DNA of 64,000 bases. It comes from Dehalococcoidia bacterium. Its GTDB lineage: Bacteria; Chloroflexota; Dehalococcoidia; CAUJGQ01. Shown one piece after another: positions 16,187 through 25,913 of the stretch (its first letter is position 1; every line of letters starts with the position of its first letter). The stretch covers positions 1-64,000 of the forward strand of contig DATGEL010000015.1 of assembly GCA_035310145.1 (NCBI GenBank), given 5' to 3'. A program made the translations under genes and the position numbers. The notes beneath the pieces are model-generated. The model saw only the letters and a list, made by a program, of their open reading frames with translations, did not search any database and was not told where the DNA came from.

Positions 16187-18463
16187 ATGACGACGACGGC
16201 TGGTGAGGCAGATGCCACGGAGGAGTTCTTGACCTCCGAGACCCCGCAGCAGGAGCCGTATGTGCCGGCGATGCACCAGGCCGTGCGCCTGCTCGCCCTG
16301 CACGAGCTGGCGCTGGACGCCGGCCTGGCGCACTCCACGTCAGAGCTGGGCGAACGCATCGTCGAGGCCGCGCTGCGCATCAGCGAGGGCGAAAGCGCCT
16401 CAGTCTATCTCTGGGACTCGGGTGAGGGCCTGCTGCGCGCCGTGGCCCACGGCGGCGAAGCGACGCCGCCGCCGCCGGAACGCGTGCAGCCGGGGCAGGG
16501 CATCACCGGCACGGTCTGGCAGCTCGGCTCGCCGCTGATGGTGGATGTCTTCGACGGTGGCGACGCCAGCGGCCGGACGGGCCTGCGCGCCACGCTCGGC
16601 GCGCCGCTGGAGGCGGGCACGCAGAAGCTCGGCGTCGTGATCGTGCGCCGCTACGCGCCGGGCGCCGCCTTCTCCGCCGAAGACACGCGCCTGCTCAGCC
16701 TGCTGGCGGCGCAGGCCGGCCACCTGCTGGCGCGCCGCTCGGCTGAGGAGGGGGTGCGCGCCAGCGAAGCGCGCTTCCGCGCCCTGGTGGACCGCAGCTC
16801 CGACATCATCCTCGTGCTCGACCCGATCGGCACGATCACCTTCCTCAGCCCCGCCGCCGAGCGCAGCATCGGCTACCCCGCTGAGCGCCTGCTCGGCAGC
16901 AGCATCTTCGAAACGATCGCCCGTGAGGACGCCGAGCGGCTGCACAGCGCCCTCGACGAGGTTTCCGCCACGCCGGGGCACCAGCGCACGGTCGAGTATC
17001 GTCAGCAGTCTGGCGACGGCGCCTGGAGGTATATCGAGGCGATCCTGCGCAACTCGCTGGACGATGCCCACGTGGACGGGATTATCGTCACCGCGCGCGA
17101 CATCACGGCGCGCAAGCAGGCCGAGGAGCTGTTGCAGCACCAGGCGCTGCACGACGCGCTCACCGGCCTGCCCAACCGCATCCTGCTGCAAGACCGCCTG
17201 CAGCACGCCATCCGCCTCGCCTATCGGCAGCGCTCGCCGCTGGCCCTGCTCTTCCTCGACCTGGACCAGTTCAAAGAGGTGAACGACCGCTTCGGCCACC
17301 ATGCCGGCGACCAGCTCTTGCAGCAGGCCGCGCCGCGGCTGCAAAGCGCCCTGCGCGACTCGGACACGCTGGCGCGGCTGGGCGGCGATGAGTTCGCCGT
17401 GGTGCTGCCCGGCGCCCGCAACCCCGAGGCCGAGATCGTGGCGCAAAAGATCGTGCGCGCCTTCGAGCAGCCCTTCGTGATCGACGGCCGCCACCTCACC
17501 ATGCACGTGAGCACCGGCATCGCCCTCTTCCCCGACCACGGCGCCGATGCCGAGACGCTGGTACGCCACGCCGACCTGGCGATGTACGCCGCCAAGCGCA
17601 GCGGCAGCGACACCGCCCGCTTCGGCGAGCCGCAGGCCGCGGAAGACCCGAACCGGCTGGCGCTGCTCTCCGAGCTGCGTCGCGCCCTGGCCCAGCGCTG
17701 GCTGCTGCTGCACTATCAGCCCGTGGTCGAGCTGCCCTCGGGCCGCATCGTGCGCGCCGAGGCGCTGGCGCGCTGGCAGCACCCGGAGCGCGGCCTGCTG
17801 ATGCCCGACCAGTTCATCCCGCTGGCCGAGCAGGCGGGGCTGATCGCGCCGCTGACACGCTGGGTGCTGGCCACGGCATTGCGCCAGTGCCGCGCCTGGC
17901 GGCTGGAGGGACTGGAGCTGGGCGTCACGGTCAACCTCTCGCCCAAGCTCGGCTACAACTCGCTGCTCTCCGACACGCTCACCACGCTGCTCTCACACCT
18001 CGAAGTCGATCCGGGCTGGCTCACCTTCGGCATCACGGACAGCGGCGTGGCCGAAGACCTGCGCCGCGCCGTGGCCATGCTGCAGCAGCTCGACGCGGCG
18101 GGTGTGCGCCTCTCCGTCGAGGGCTTCGGCTCCAGCCAGTTCACACAGCCGCACCTGGCCCAGCTTGGCGTGGACGAGATCAAGATCGACCGGGCGACGG
18201 TCGGCCGCATGGTTGAAGACCCGCCCGCGCACGCCGTCGTGCGCTCCGTGATCGAGCTGGCGCACAACGCCGGCCTGGTGGTGGTGGCCGAGGGCGTGGA
18301 GAACCAGGAGACCTGGGACGCGCTGGTGGCGCTGGGCTGCGACGCGGCGCAGGGCTTCTTCGTCGGCCGGCCGATGCCCGCCGGCATGCTGGCCGCCCGT
18401 ATGCACGAGCAGCTGCGAACTCATAGGGAACAGGGAACAGGGAACAGGGAACAGGGGGCGTAG
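16187..18463 (+). CDS. GAF-PAS-GGDEF-EAL signalling protein
   Basis: 758-residue soluble c-di-GMP enzyme. GAF lies at about 30-185 and PAS at about 195-315 (FRALVDRSSDIILVLD). The GGDEF domain near 330-490 has intact RLGGDEF (about 397) and an upstream RDSD that fits the inhibitory RxxD site. The EAL domain near 505-745 keeps EALARW, KIDR, VAEGVEN and QGFFVGRP but has EGFG where active enzymes have DDFG, and ITDSG in place of ELTES. So cyclase activity is likely and phosphodiesterase activity doubtful. The last dozen residues (REQGTGNREQGA) are encoded by a heptad repeat and are probably not functional. Confidence 0.88.
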   Translation: MTTTAGEADATEEFLTSETPQQEPYVPAMHQAVRLLALHELALDAGLAHSTSELGERIVEAALRISEGESASVYLWDSGEGLLRAVAHGGEATPPPPERVQPGQGITGTVWQLGSPLMVDVFDGGDASGRTGLRATLGAPLEAGTQKLGVVIVRRYAPGAAFSAEDTRLLSLLAAQAGHLLARRSAEEGVRASEARFRALVDRSSDIILVLDPIGTITFLSPAAERSIGYPAERLLGSSIFETIAREDAERLHSALDEVSATPGHQRTVEYRQQSGDGAWRYIEAILRNSLDDAHVDGIIVTARDITARKQAEELLQHQALHDALTGLPNRILLQDRLQHAIRLAYRQRSPLALLFLDLDQFKEVNDRFGHHAGDQLLQQAAPRLQSALRDSDTLARLGGDEFAVVLPGARNPEAEIVAQKIVRAFEQPFVIDGRHLTMHVSTGIALFPDHGADAETLVRHADLAMYAAKRSGSDTARFGEPQAAEDPNRLALLSELRRALAQRWLLLHYQPVVELPSGRIVRAEALARWQHPERGLLMPDQFIPLAEQAGLIAPLTRWVLATALRQCRAWRLEGLELGVTVNLSPKLGYNSLLSDTLTTLLSHLEVDPGWLTFGITDSGVAEDLRRAVAMLQQLDAAGVRLSVEGFGSSQFTQPHLAQLGVDEIKIDRATVGRMVEDPPAHAVVRSVIELAHNAGLVVVAEGVENQETWDALVALGCDAAQGFFVGRPMPAGMLAARMHEQLRTHREQGTGNREQGA

Positions 18464-18590
18464 GGACGCCGGGACGAGGAAATAGAGCACAGAAAATAGG
18501 AACGAGGGACGAGGCCACCGCACCCCTATTTCCTATTTCCTCGTTCCTATTTCCTCGTTCCTGATTCCTCGTCCCTCGTCCCTATTCCCT
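18423..18590. repeat. Heptad/hexad low-complexity repeat between convergent genes
   Basis: The left half is purine-rich (tandem GGGAACA units, then AGGAACGAGGGACGAGG). The right half is pyrimidine-rich (CCTATTTCCTCGTTCC units), so the whole is a loose inverted repeat. Both convergent genes read into it, which adds repetitive C-terminal tails to each protein. Confidence 0.7.
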
Positions 18591-19320
18591 GCAGCGCCTC
18601 GTGCAGCGCCAGCATGAAGCCGGCGCCCTCCGGCAAGCCCAGCCGCGGATAGCCGACGGCCTGCGCCGCCGCGTCGCCGTAGAGGCAGGCGATGATCACC
18701 GGATAGGCGGTCTCCTCGCGGCGCGGGTCGATCACGGCACGGATCGCGGCCAGCTCTTGCACTGAGCGGTCGGGCGGCGGCGTTTCGGCGAAGGCGGCGA
18801 CCTGGCCCTCCTGGCGCAGCATCTGGCCGAGCGTGCGCGGCTCGCCGTGGCGGCGCACATAGCAGGCGCGGAAGATCGCGGCGAGCGTTTCCCGGCGCAC
18901 GGTCTCGCGCGATGGCGTCTCGCTGCTCCAGAGCAACACCGTCGCCCAGCCGCGCTTGAGCGCCGCGTCGATCTCGAAGCGGTGTTTGGCGTCGGTCAGC
19001 TCGCGCTGCGTCCAGCCGCCCTGCGCGTCGTCGGCGACGACCAGCCCGACCTTGAGCGAGCCGGCCTCGCCCGCCAGCCGGCGGCCGGCATCGGCGGCGG
19101 CCTCGGCCGCGACCGCCTCCGCGTCGAGCGCCAGCAGCGCGTCGAGCACGGCGGCGACGTGTTCTTTGCCCATCGGGTTGAGCGCGACGAGCGGCAGCAA
19201 CTCCACATCGTTTGTGCCGCCCTGCATCGTCGCCAGGTACTTGCGGAAGCGCGCGAAGCCGCGCGGCGTGTGGTACAGCTCGCGCTCGACGCGCAGCAGC
19301 GGGACCAGTTCCAGGTGCAT
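18547..19320 (-). CDS. Conserved-looking protein of unknown function
   Basis: 257 residues from the ATG at 19320 (GGAGCGGAACC upstream). It is rich in Ala and Leu, has no signal peptide or membrane segment, and has no motif I recognise. Segments such as LRVERELYHTPRGFARFRKYL, ALNPMGKEHVAAVLDALL and RHRFEIDAALKRGWATVLLW-like stretches suggest a folded alpha/beta protein. The final 15 residues come from the heptad repeat. It follows a TetR regulator by 22 bp on the same strand, so it is the likely regulated partner. Confidence 0.6.
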   Translation of the reverse strand: MHLELVPLLRVERELYHTPRGFARFRKYLATMQGGTNDVELLPLVALNPMGKEHVAAVLDALLALDAEAVAAEAAADAGRRLAGEAGSLKVGLVVADDAQGGWTQRELTDAKHRFEIDAALKRGWATVLLWSSETPSRETVRRETLAAIFRACYVRRHGEPRTLGQMLRQEGQVAAFAETPPPDRSVQELAAIRAVIDPRREETAYPVIIACLYGDAAAQAVGYPRLGLPEGAGFMLALHEALQGIGTRDEESGTRK

Positions 19321-19342
19321 CGGTTCCGCTCCAGGGCCGTGG

Positions 19343-19900
19343 CTACGCCTGCGCCGTGTCCGGGCCGATGCCGCGCAGCACCAGGCCGACGAGTTGTGGG
19401 CGCGCCCGCTCTGAAGCCCAGCCATGGCGGCCGCGCAGGTGCACGTAGGGCCAGCAGACCGCGTTGAAGACCACGTTCGCCAACTCCCGCGGATCGCCCG
19501 CGGGCTGCAACGAGCCGTCGGCGAGGCCGTCGCGCAGCAGGCGCTCGATCGGCCCGTTGAAGTTGAAGCCCGGCGCCCCGGACTGGTGAAAGGCCGTGTC
19601 CGAGGCCAGCAGCAGCGGCAGGTGGCGGTCGGCCACGCTGCAGAGCGCCTCCAGCGCCCGGCGCAGCCGCTCGCGGCCGCTGCCTTCGGCCGTGAGGATC
19701 GGCCAGAGCGCCTCGCGGTAGTCGGCGGCGAGCCGCTCGAGCAGGGCGGCGATCAGCGACTCGCGGGAAACGCCCTGCCGCCAGAGCGTGACCCGGGAGA
19801 CGCCCGCCTGTTCGGCCACGCGGTCGAGGCTGACCGCCTCGAGGCCGCCCTCGGCCAGCACGGCCAGGGTTGCGTCAAGCAGTTTTCGATCCATCGGCAC
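19343..19900 (-). CDS. TetR/AcrR-family transcriptional regulator
   Basis: 185 residues. The N-terminal helix-turn-helix is LDATLAVLAEGGLEAVSLDRVAEQAGVSRVTLWR, with a C-terminal ligand/dimer domain of about 125 residues. It starts with GTG 19900 or ATG 19894. A candidate operator, GAGACG-TCAT-CGTTTC, lies about 45 bp upstream. It probably represses its own operon, which includes the unknown gene that follows, and possibly the divergent genes. The inducer is unknown. Confidence 0.85.
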   Translation of the reverse strand: MPMDRKLLDATLAVLAEGGLEAVSLDRVAEQAGVSRVTLWRQGVSRESLIAALLERLAADYREALWPILTAEGSGRERLRRALEALCSVADRHLPLLLASDTAFHQSGAPGFNFNGPIERLLRDGLADGSLQPAGDPRELANVVFNAVCWPYVHLRGRHGWASERARPQLVGLVLRGIGPDTAQA

Positions 19901-19943
19901 ACGGACCTCGCCGGCCGCGGTGGAACATGATAGACTCTTCTGT

Positions 19944-19959
19944 GAGACGTCATCGTTTC
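19944..19959. promoter_or_regulatory. Candidate TetR operator
   Basis: GAGACG-TCAT-CGTTTC, an inverted repeat with one mismatch, in the divergent region upstream of the TetR gene. The size and spacing fit TetR-family operators. Confidence 0.4.
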
Positions 19960-20084
19960 ATATACGCAGCGTAACAAACACACACAAGCAGCGCGATCTG
20001 CACACGCTTGTAGCTGGCGCCTGCTGCTTAGTGTACCCGCTTGGCCGGCGCCAGCCGCAGCGCGGATGGAGAGAGGGCGAAGCC

Positions 20085-20309
20085 ATGGACTTCGGACGCA
20101 TTCAGGAGGCGCAGGAACGCCGGCGGCAGGAGCTGCGCGCTGCGCAACGCCGGTCCGCACTGCTACGGGAACTCGATCTGCTGGCCGCCGAGCGAGCGGC
20201 CACGATGCGGCACGGCGCCAGGGCGAACCGCCCGCCGCGGGCCGCCCGCTCGCTCGCCTGCTGGCTACGCGCCCATTTCGCGCGGGCGCGGGCCTGGCGG
20301 CGAGCGTGA
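20085..20309 (+). CDS. Small basic protein, hypothetical
   Basis: 74 residues from an ATG with GGAGAGAGGG upstream. It begins [20 protein letters not shown], a likely amphipathic helix or coiled coil, and ends in a basic, Trp-containing tail. I recognise no family. Its position just before a large LuxR-type regulator suggests shared transcription. Support is the ribosome site and helix-like composition only. Confidence 0.4.
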   Translation: MDFGRIQEAQERRRQELRAAQRRSALLRELDLLAAERAATMRHGARANRPPRAARSLACWLRAHFARARAWRRA

Positions 20310-20436
20310 AGGGCGGCATCGCGCAGGCTGGGTGTGCGGGTGCGCGAAATGCGCCTCACCGATCGTTTATCGTGGACGGAGGCGTCTCGCCGGGAAGGCG
20401 CCCGGCGCGGCCGTCTCGTACGCGAGGCAAAGCGCG

Positions 20437-23070
20437 ATGTCCAGCAGAAACCACGCGCACGCCGCGAGCCCGTTCACTCCCGCCGCGTTGCCCGCGCCGC
20501 GCACGCCGCTGCTGGGCCGCGACGACGAGCTGGCGGCCGTGCGAGCGCTGCTGCTGCGCGACGACGTGGGGCTGGTCACGCTCACCGGCGCCGGCGGCTC
20601 GGGCAAGACGCGGCTCGCCATCGCCGCTGCCCGCGCGGTCGCGGACGCCTTCCCCGATGGCCTCGTCTTCGTCGACCTGGCGCCGCTGCGTGAGCCGGTG
20701 CTGCTGCTCGGCGCCCTGGCGCGGGCGCTGGGGCTGCTGGAGACGCACGCTCCGGCGACGCTGGACGATCTCGTCCGCGCCCTCGATGGCAGGCGCCTGC
20801 TGCTGCTGCTCGACAACTTCGAGCAGCTGGCGGAGGCGGCGCCGCTGCTCGCCGCGCTGTTGGAGCGCTGCCCGCTCCTCACGCTGCTGGTCACCAGCCG
20901 TACGCCGCTACGCCTGCGCGACGAGTACGAATACGGCGTGGCGCCGCTGGCCTTGCCGGCAGAGGGCGAAACGGATCTCAGCAGCGTGCAGGCGAGCCCG
21001 GCGGTGCAGCTCTTCTGCGCCCGCGCCGCCGCGGCGCGCTTCGGCTTCACGCTCGACGCGGAGAACACCCCAGCCATCGCAGCGATCTGCCGGCGGCTGG
21101 ACGGGCTGCCGCTGGCGCTGGAGCTGGCCGCGGCGCGGGTGCGCACGCTCTCACCGGCGGCGCTGCTGGCGCGGCTGGACCGGCGGCTGGCCCTGCTGGT
21201 GGAAGGGCCGCGCGACCTGCCCGAGCGGCAGCAGACACTGCGCCAGACGCTGGCCTGGAGCTACGAGCTGCTGAGCGCCGAGCAGCAGGCGGTCTTCCGG
21301 CGGCTGGCGGTGTTCGCGGGTGGCTTCGGGTTGCAGGTCGTCGCCGCCGTCTGCCTGCCGCCAGGCGCCGATGCCGACGCCCTGGCGCCGATCGCGGCGC
21401 TCGTCGATCAGCACCTGGTCACGCCGTTGGCCGATCTGCAGGGCGAGCCGCGCTTCGGCCTGCTGGAGACGGTGCGCGAGCTGGCGATCGAGCGGCTCGA
21501 GGCCGCAGGAGAAGCCGAGGCGGCGCTGCGCCGGCACGCGCGCTGCTATCTCGATCTCGCCGAGGAGTCGGACACGCTGGAGGCCGACCGCAGGGCCGAG
21601 GTGTGGGCGGACCGCCTCGCCGCCGAGCGCGAGAACCTGGCAACGGCGCTGGAGTGGGCGATCGCGCACAGGGAGACACAGATCGCCCTACGTTTCGTCG
21701 CGGCGCTGGGCTGGTACTGGCGCCGGCGGACGGAGCTGCGCGCGGGCCGCGACTGGGCCGAACGGGCGCTGGCCCTGTCCGACGCGGCGGAGTTCGAGCG
21801 GGCGTGGGCCGGGGCGATCACGGTGAAGGCCCGGCTCAACCAGGCCGAGGGGATCCTGGCGACGGAGCTGGCCGGGGCGCTGCGGGAAGCGGCACGCATC
21901 CTGGAGACACACGGCGACAAGCGCGGCGCCGGCCGGGCGTGGTCGGCGCTGGGCGCCAACCTGCCGGATACCGCCGAGGGGCGGGCGCGCAGCCACGAGG
22001 CCGCGGGCCTCTTCCTTGCGGCCGGCGACCGCCCGCAGTGGGCGCTGGCGACGATCAACGCGGCGATCTACACGGATGTGGCTGGCGATCAAGCCACGGC
22101 GCTGCGACTGTTCGACGAAAGCCTGCGCGCCCTGCGCGCCTACGGCGATCCCTGGTACCTCGCGCATGGGTTGCAGCAGCTGGGCATGCAGCGCTTTCGG
22201 CACGAGGAGTATGAGGCGGCGGAGGCGCCCCTCGCCGAGGCGCTGGCGCTGGGGCGCGCGAGCGGCGACTGGATCGTGGCCACACGCACGCTCGACCTGC
22301 TGGGCGCCGTGGCGGACCGGCTGGGCGACGAGCGCCGCGGCGCCGAGCTGCTCGCCGAGAGCCGCCGCATCAGCCGTGCGCGTGGTCTGAGCGCGCGGCT
22401 GATGGAGACGCTGATCCTGCGCGCCGTCTACCTCAACAGCCGCAACGCCTCCGCCCGCGCCCGCGAGCTGCTGATCGAGGCGATCGAGCTGGCCCGCGAG
22501 CAGGGGCACCTGGCCAGTCGCGGCTTCGCCCTGGGCACGTTCGGCGCCATGGCCAACCGCCTGGGCGATCCGCGCCGCTCGGCCGTGCTGTTCGGCGCGG
22601 GCGAGGCGCTGCGCGAGCGGGCTGGCGCCCCGAACACCGCGATCAGCACAGGGCTGCACGAGCGCACGATGGCCTCGCTCAAGCGCAAGCTGGGCGAGGA
22701 GGCGTTCGCCGCAGCCTGGGCCGAGGGGCGGGCGCTCTCCGAAGACGAAGCGATCGCATTGGCGCTCGCGCTGCCCATCCCCGCCGAGCCGGCCGCTCAA
22801 GCCGTATCCGTCGCGCCGCCGCAACCCACGGCAGCTCCCGCGCGGCTGCCCAACGGCCTCAGCGCCCGCGAAGTCGAGGTGCTGCGGCTCGTAGCGCTGG
22901 GCAAAAGCAACCGCGAGATCGCCGCTGCGCTCGTGATCAGTGTGAACACCGTCTTCCAGCACGTGCGCAGCATCTTGAACAAGACCGGCTGCGCCAACCG
23001 CACCGAAGCCGCTGGCTACGCACTGCGGCACGGGCTGGTGGAGTACGCCGCGATCTATGCCGGCGTGTAG
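20437..23070 (+). CDS. LuxR-family regulator with AAA/NB-ARC-like ATPase and TPR region
   Basis: 877-residue signal-transducing regulator. The P-loop is [13 protein letters not shown] (about residue 50), Walker B is [11 protein letters not shown] and the sensor segment [11 protein letters not shown] follows. [14 protein letters not shown] is typical of this ATPase group. A long helical, TPR-like region covers about 400-770. A LuxR HTH ends the protein ([36 protein letters not shown]). The family usually senses a ligand through the TPR part and activates neighbouring genes. ATG 20437 was chosen because similarity begins soon after. The 3' end overlaps the convergent gene by 16 bp. Confidence 0.85.
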   Translation: MSSRNHAHAASPFTPAALPAPRTPLLGRDDELAAVRALLLRDDVGLVTLTGAGGSGKTRLAIAAARAVADAFPDGLVFVDLAPLREPVLLLGALARALGLLETHAPATLDDLVRALDGRRLLLLLDNFEQLAEAAPLLAALLERCPLLTLLVTSRTPLRLRDEYEYGVAPLALPAEGETDLSSVQASPAVQLFCARAAAARFGFTLDAENTPAIAAICRRLDGLPLALELAAARVRTLSPAALLARLDRRLALLVEGPRDLPERQQTLRQTLAWSYELLSAEQQAVFRRLAVFAGGFGLQVVAAVCLPPGADADALAPIAALVDQHLVTPLADLQGEPRFGLLETVRELAIERLEAAGEAEAALRRHARCYLDLAEESDTLEADRRAEVWADRLAAERENLATALEWAIAHRETQIALRFVAALGWYWRRRTELRAGRDWAERALALSDAAEFERAWAGAITVKARLNQAEGILATELAGALREAARILETHGDKRGAGRAWSALGANLPDTAEGRARSHEAAGLFLAAGDRPQWALATINAAIYTDVAGDQATALRLFDESLRALRAYGDPWYLAHGLQQLGMQRFRHEEYEAAEAPLAEALALGRASGDWIVATRTLDLLGAVADRLGDERRGAELLAESRRISRARGLSARLMETLILRAVYLNSRNASARARELLIEAIELAREQGHLASRGFALGTFGAMANRLGDPRRSAVLFGAGEALRERAGAPNTAISTGLHERTMASLKRKLGEEAFAAAWAEGRALSEDEAIALALALPIPAEPAAQAVSVAPPQPTAAPARLPNGLSAREVEVLRLVALGKSNREIAAALVISVNTVFQHVRSILNKTGCANRTEAAGYALRHGLVEYAAIYAGV

Positions 23071-23750
23071 AGCAGCCGCGCCGTGCCGCCGCAGAAGCGC
23101 GTGGTCAGCGCGGTCAACTCCTCGACGGCGGCGCGGATGCTCGCGGCGGGCGTGTGCATGTTGCCCTGCACGATGTAGAAGGCGGCGGTCGTGCTTTCGG
23201 TGACTTTCGTCTTCTCTACCTGCACGACCTCCATGCGGCAGAGCACGTCGTTCGCCGCGTCGCAGTAGGCGTATTCGCCGGCGAAGATGGGCTCCGGCTC
23301 GGCCGCGCCCAGCGGCCGGAAGCCCTCGCTGCCGTCCGTGAGCCGCAGGCAGACGCCGCCCTCGATCCGCGCCACGTCGTGGGCGCCGAGCGCCAACCGC
23401 GTCTTCAGGCTCACGAGGTTATAGATGTCCACCAGCAGGTTGACGCGCGGCAGCGCGCCCGTGCGCTGAAAGCGGCCCAGCAGCGCCTCCGGCGAGGCCA
23501 CGAAGCGGCGGTTGGAGCGGCCCACGCGCGTGTGCAGCTCGCGGAAGCCGGCCAGCACGGGGTCTGTCTTCGCAAAATCCGGCGCGGCGTACTGCTCGCG
23601 CAGCGCCGGCAGCTCGGCCTCAAGCAGCGCCTCGAAGGCCGCGTGCGTGGCGCGGCTGGCGATGCCGTCGATCACGAGGTAGGCGCCGCCGAGGCCCAGC
23701 GCCAGCACCTCCGGCGCGATCGTGAACGTCAGCTCGGCGGGTTCGGCCAC
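23055..23750 (-). CDS. B3/B4 (PheT-like) domain protein
   Basis: 231 residues resembling the stand-alone B3/B4 domain of phenylalanyl-tRNA synthetase beta chain: [56 protein letters not shown]. Stand-alone copies are thought to help edit mischarged tRNA or bind nucleic acid, but evidence is limited. The GTG start at 23750 has GGAGG 7 nt upstream. It converges on the LuxR-type gene with a 16-bp overlap. Its promoter region is taken up by heptad repeats. Confidence 0.75.
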   Translation of the reverse strand: MAEPAELTFTIAPEVLALGLGGAYLVIDGIASRATHAAFEALLEAELPALREQYAAPDFAKTDPVLAGFRELHTRVGRSNRRFVASPEALLGRFQRTGALPRVNLLVDIYNLVSLKTRLALGAHDVARIEGGVCLRLTDGSEGFRPLGAAEPEPIFAGEYAYCDAANDVLCRMEVVQVEKTKVTESTTAAFYIVQGNMHTPAASIRAAVEELTALTTRFCGGTARLLYTPA

Positions 23751-23774
23751 GCGGCAGCCTCCGGCGGTGCGTAG

Positions 23775-23865
23775 GTAACAGGTAACAGGTGACAGGTGAC
23801 AGGTGACAGGGTACAGGTGACAGGAAACAGGGAACAGGGCGTAGGGCGTAGAGCGTAGAGCGTAG
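23775..23865. repeat. Tandem 7-bp repeat, 13 units
   Basis: Thirteen consecutive heptads drift from GTAACAG through GTGACAG and GGAACAG to AGCGTAG. They occupy the short region between divergent genes (the B3/B4 protein and tag), about 50 bp before tag. They are similar to the short tandem heptads known from cyanobacteria. Confidence 0.85.
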
Positions 23866-23914
23866 TATGAGGGGCGTGCTGCGCGCAGGGCGCGTTGCAC
23901 CGGAGCAGGACGAC

Positions 23915-24490
23915 ATGGCCGAACCAACCCGCTGCGGCTGGGCGCGCAGCGCGCTCAGCCTGCCCTACCACGACACGGAGTGGGGCACGCCGCTGCACGA
24001 CGATCGCGCCCTGTTCGAGTTCATCGTGCTCGAGGGCGCCCAGGCCGGCTTAAGCTGGGAGACGATCCTGGCGAAGCGCGACAACTACCGCGCCGCCTTT
24101 GACGGCTTCGAGCCGGCGCGCGTGGCCGCCTACAGAGCGGAGAAGGTCGCCGAACTGCTCGGCAACGCCGGCATCGTGCGCAACCGGCTGAAGATCGCCG
24201 CCGCGATCGGGAACGCACGGGCGTTTCTCGATCTCCAAACGGAGCACGGCAGCTTCGACGCCTGGCTGTGGCCGTTCGTGGGCGGCAGCCCGCGGCAGAA
24301 CGCCTGGCAGAGCCTGGCGGAGGTGCCGGCGCGCACGGCCGAGTCCGACGCGCTCAGCGCCGCGTTGCGAAAGCGCGGCTTCCGCTTCGTCGGCTCGACG
24401 ATCTGCTACGCCTTCATGCAGGCGACGGGCATGGTCAACGACCACCTCACGAGCTGCTTCCGGCACGGGGAGCTGGCGAAGCTGGATTGA
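23915..24490 (+). CDS. tag: DNA-3-methyladenine glycosylase I
   Basis: 191-residue base-excision enzyme that removes 3-methyladenine from alkylated DNA. CGWARSALSLPYHDTEWGTP at the N-terminus supplies Cys and His of the zinc site. NDHLTSCFRH near the C-terminus supplies the second His and Cys. FEFIVLEGAQAGLSWETIL and FVGSTICYAFMQATGMVNDH are diagnostic of Tag. ATG 23915 follows GGAGCAGGA. Length is normal. Confidence 0.93.
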   Translation: MAEPTRCGWARSALSLPYHDTEWGTPLHDDRALFEFIVLEGAQAGLSWETILAKRDNYRAAFDGFEPARVAAYRAEKVAELLGNAGIVRNRLKIAAAIGNARAFLDLQTEHGSFDAWLWPFVGGSPRQNAWQSLAEVPARTAESDALSAALRKRGFRFVGSTICYAFMQATGMVNDHLTSCFRHGELAKLD

Positions 24491-24508
24491 AGCGGCTCGG
24501 CGCGCCCG

Positions 24509-24590
24509 GCCCTCTATCCCCCGTCCCCTTTCCCCCAATCTCTGACATCGCGCGGGGAGCGCTTTGGGATGAGGGAAAGGGGCGATCGGG
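24509..24590. repeat. CTCTCCC palindromic repeat, copy 4
   Basis: Degenerate copy: CCCCGTCCCCTTTCCCCCAATC against GGGATGAGGGAAAGGGGCGATC, ending in the family tail GGGCGATCGGGCGGAGCAC, which recurs at 32510. Confidence 0.55.
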
Positions 24591-24682
24591 CGGAGCACGA
24601 ATCGGACGGCGCAGGGGTAACCGTGCGCCCCTACACAAACGTGCTAACCCTGCGCCTTCCGGATCGCTCCAACCCGGGATCG

Positions 24683-24742
24683 CCCCTCTCCTTCTCCCAG
24701 TATTGGGAGAAGGAGAGGGGTAAGGGGGTGAGGATGAGGGCC
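24683..24742. repeat. CTCTCCC palindromic repeat, copy 5
   Basis: Perfect 17-bp stem CCCCTCTCCTTCTCCCA / TGGGAGAAGGAGAGGGG with loop GTAT, then the tail GGTGAGGATGAGGGC. It lies between tag and the convergent alcohol dehydrogenase gene and could act as a bidirectional terminator. Confidence 0.8.
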
Positions 24743-24755
24743 CGCCACGCCTCGC

Positions 24756-25859
24756 CTACCACGCGATCACGGCCCGTGTCACGGCTGTCGGGTTGGCGGC
24801 GCGGTTCAGCCACTCGGCTTCGGCGAAGGCCCGGTCGATCTGCTCCAGCGGGTACTTGTGCGAGACGATCGCCTCGAACGGGTACGTGTGCCGCGTGCGC
24901 TGCAGGAAGTCGAGCGCGGTAGGGATCGTCCACGGCTCGTAGTGATAGATGCCGATGATCTTCTTGCTGGGGAAGACCAACCGCGCCGGCTGCAACGTTA
25001 CGCTCGCGTCCGTGCTGATCGTGCCGACTTCGAGATACGTCCCGCCGAAGCGCAGCATCTCGATCCCTTCCGGGATCACCGCGGTGAAGCCGACGAAGTC
25101 GCAGACCACGTCCGCGCCGACGCCGTCCGTCAGGTCTTTGATCGCGGCGATGCGCTTTTCCGGCGTATCGACCTCGTTGATGTTTATGGTGTGATCCACG
25201 CCGAAGCGTTTGGCGATCGCCAACCGGCCGGCGACGCCATCGATCGCGATGATCTTGGCCGCGCCCATCTCTCGCGCCACGGCGGCGGCGTTCAGCCCCA
25301 GCCCGCCCGCGCCCTGCAAGACGACCGTGTCGCCCAGGCGCACGCCCGCCTTGTGCAGGCCGTACATCACCTGCGAAAGGGCGCAGTTGACCGGCGCCAC
25401 CAGCTCGTCCGGCAGCTCGTCGGGCACGCGGTAGACCCAGTGGCCCGGACGCAGATAGTAGTAATCGGCGAAGGCGCCGGTGAAGTAGGGCGCCTCGCCC
25501 AGCTTCACGGCGGGTGATTGGTTGGGGCAGGCGGCCGGCTCGCCGCGCAGGCAGACGTAACAGCGGCGGCAGGGATAGAAGTAGGCGTAGGCGATACGGT
25601 CGCCCTCGCGCAGCGGCTTGCCCAGCGAATCGCTGCGCACGTGCTCGCCGAGCTGGTAGACGCGGCCGGTCATCTCGTGGCCGGCGGGGAGGTGGAAGCG
25701 GGCGGGAATCTCGCCGCGCCAGATGTGCAGGTCGGAGCCGCAGATGCCCGCCATCGCGACCTTGACCATGATCGCGTCCGCTTCGAGCGGCGGCAACGGG
25801 AACTCGCGCAGCTCAAAGGGCTGCTCCGGGCCGTGATAGATCGCCGCACGTCCGTTCAC
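24756..25859 (-). CDS. Zinc-dependent alcohol dehydrogenase (MDR family)
   Basis: 367 residues. Catalytic zinc ligands are in ICGSDLHIW (Cys) and LPAGHEMTG (His-Glu). The structural zinc Cys cluster is YPCRRCYVCLRGEPAAC. The nucleotide-binding motif GAGGLGLNAAAVAREMG is followed by IIAID, an acidic residue that favours NAD. It oxidises or reduces an unidentified alcohol or aldehyde. GTG 25859 follows GGAGGCGTCAG. It is a single gene ending at a strong palindrome. Confidence 0.88.
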   Translation of the reverse strand: MNGRAAIYHGPEQPFELREFPLPPLEADAIMVKVAMAGICGSDLHIWRGEIPARFHLPAGHEMTGRVYQLGEHVRSDSLGKPLREGDRIAYAYFYPCRRCYVCLRGEPAACPNQSPAVKLGEAPYFTGAFADYYYLRPGHWVYRVPDELPDELVAPVNCALSQVMYGLHKAGVRLGDTVVLQGAGGLGLNAAAVAREMGAAKIIAIDGVAGRLAIAKRFGVDHTININEVDTPEKRIAAIKDLTDGVGADVVCDFVGFTAVIPEGIEMLRFGGTYLEVGTISTDASVTLQPARLVFPSKKIIGIYHYEPWTIPTALDFLQRTRHTYPFEAIVSHKYPLEQIDRAFAEAEWLNRAANPTAVTRAVIAW

Positions 25860-25913
25860 CTGACGCCTCCTGCCGTGTATCGCCGGCTGTCGCCGCCCGG
25901 CGCGGCGCCTATT

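Noticed and set aside
23775-23865. Tandem 7-bp units considered as a CRISPR or as iterons of an origin
   Set aside because: Units are contiguous with no spacers, drift gradually, and no cas, rep or dnaA gene is near. Simple heptad expansion fits better.
24612-24640. Possible att-site copy of the tRNA-Met 3' end
   Set aside because: No stretch matching GGTTCGAATCCC and the acceptor arm was found here or elsewhere in the window, so no attR can be claimed.
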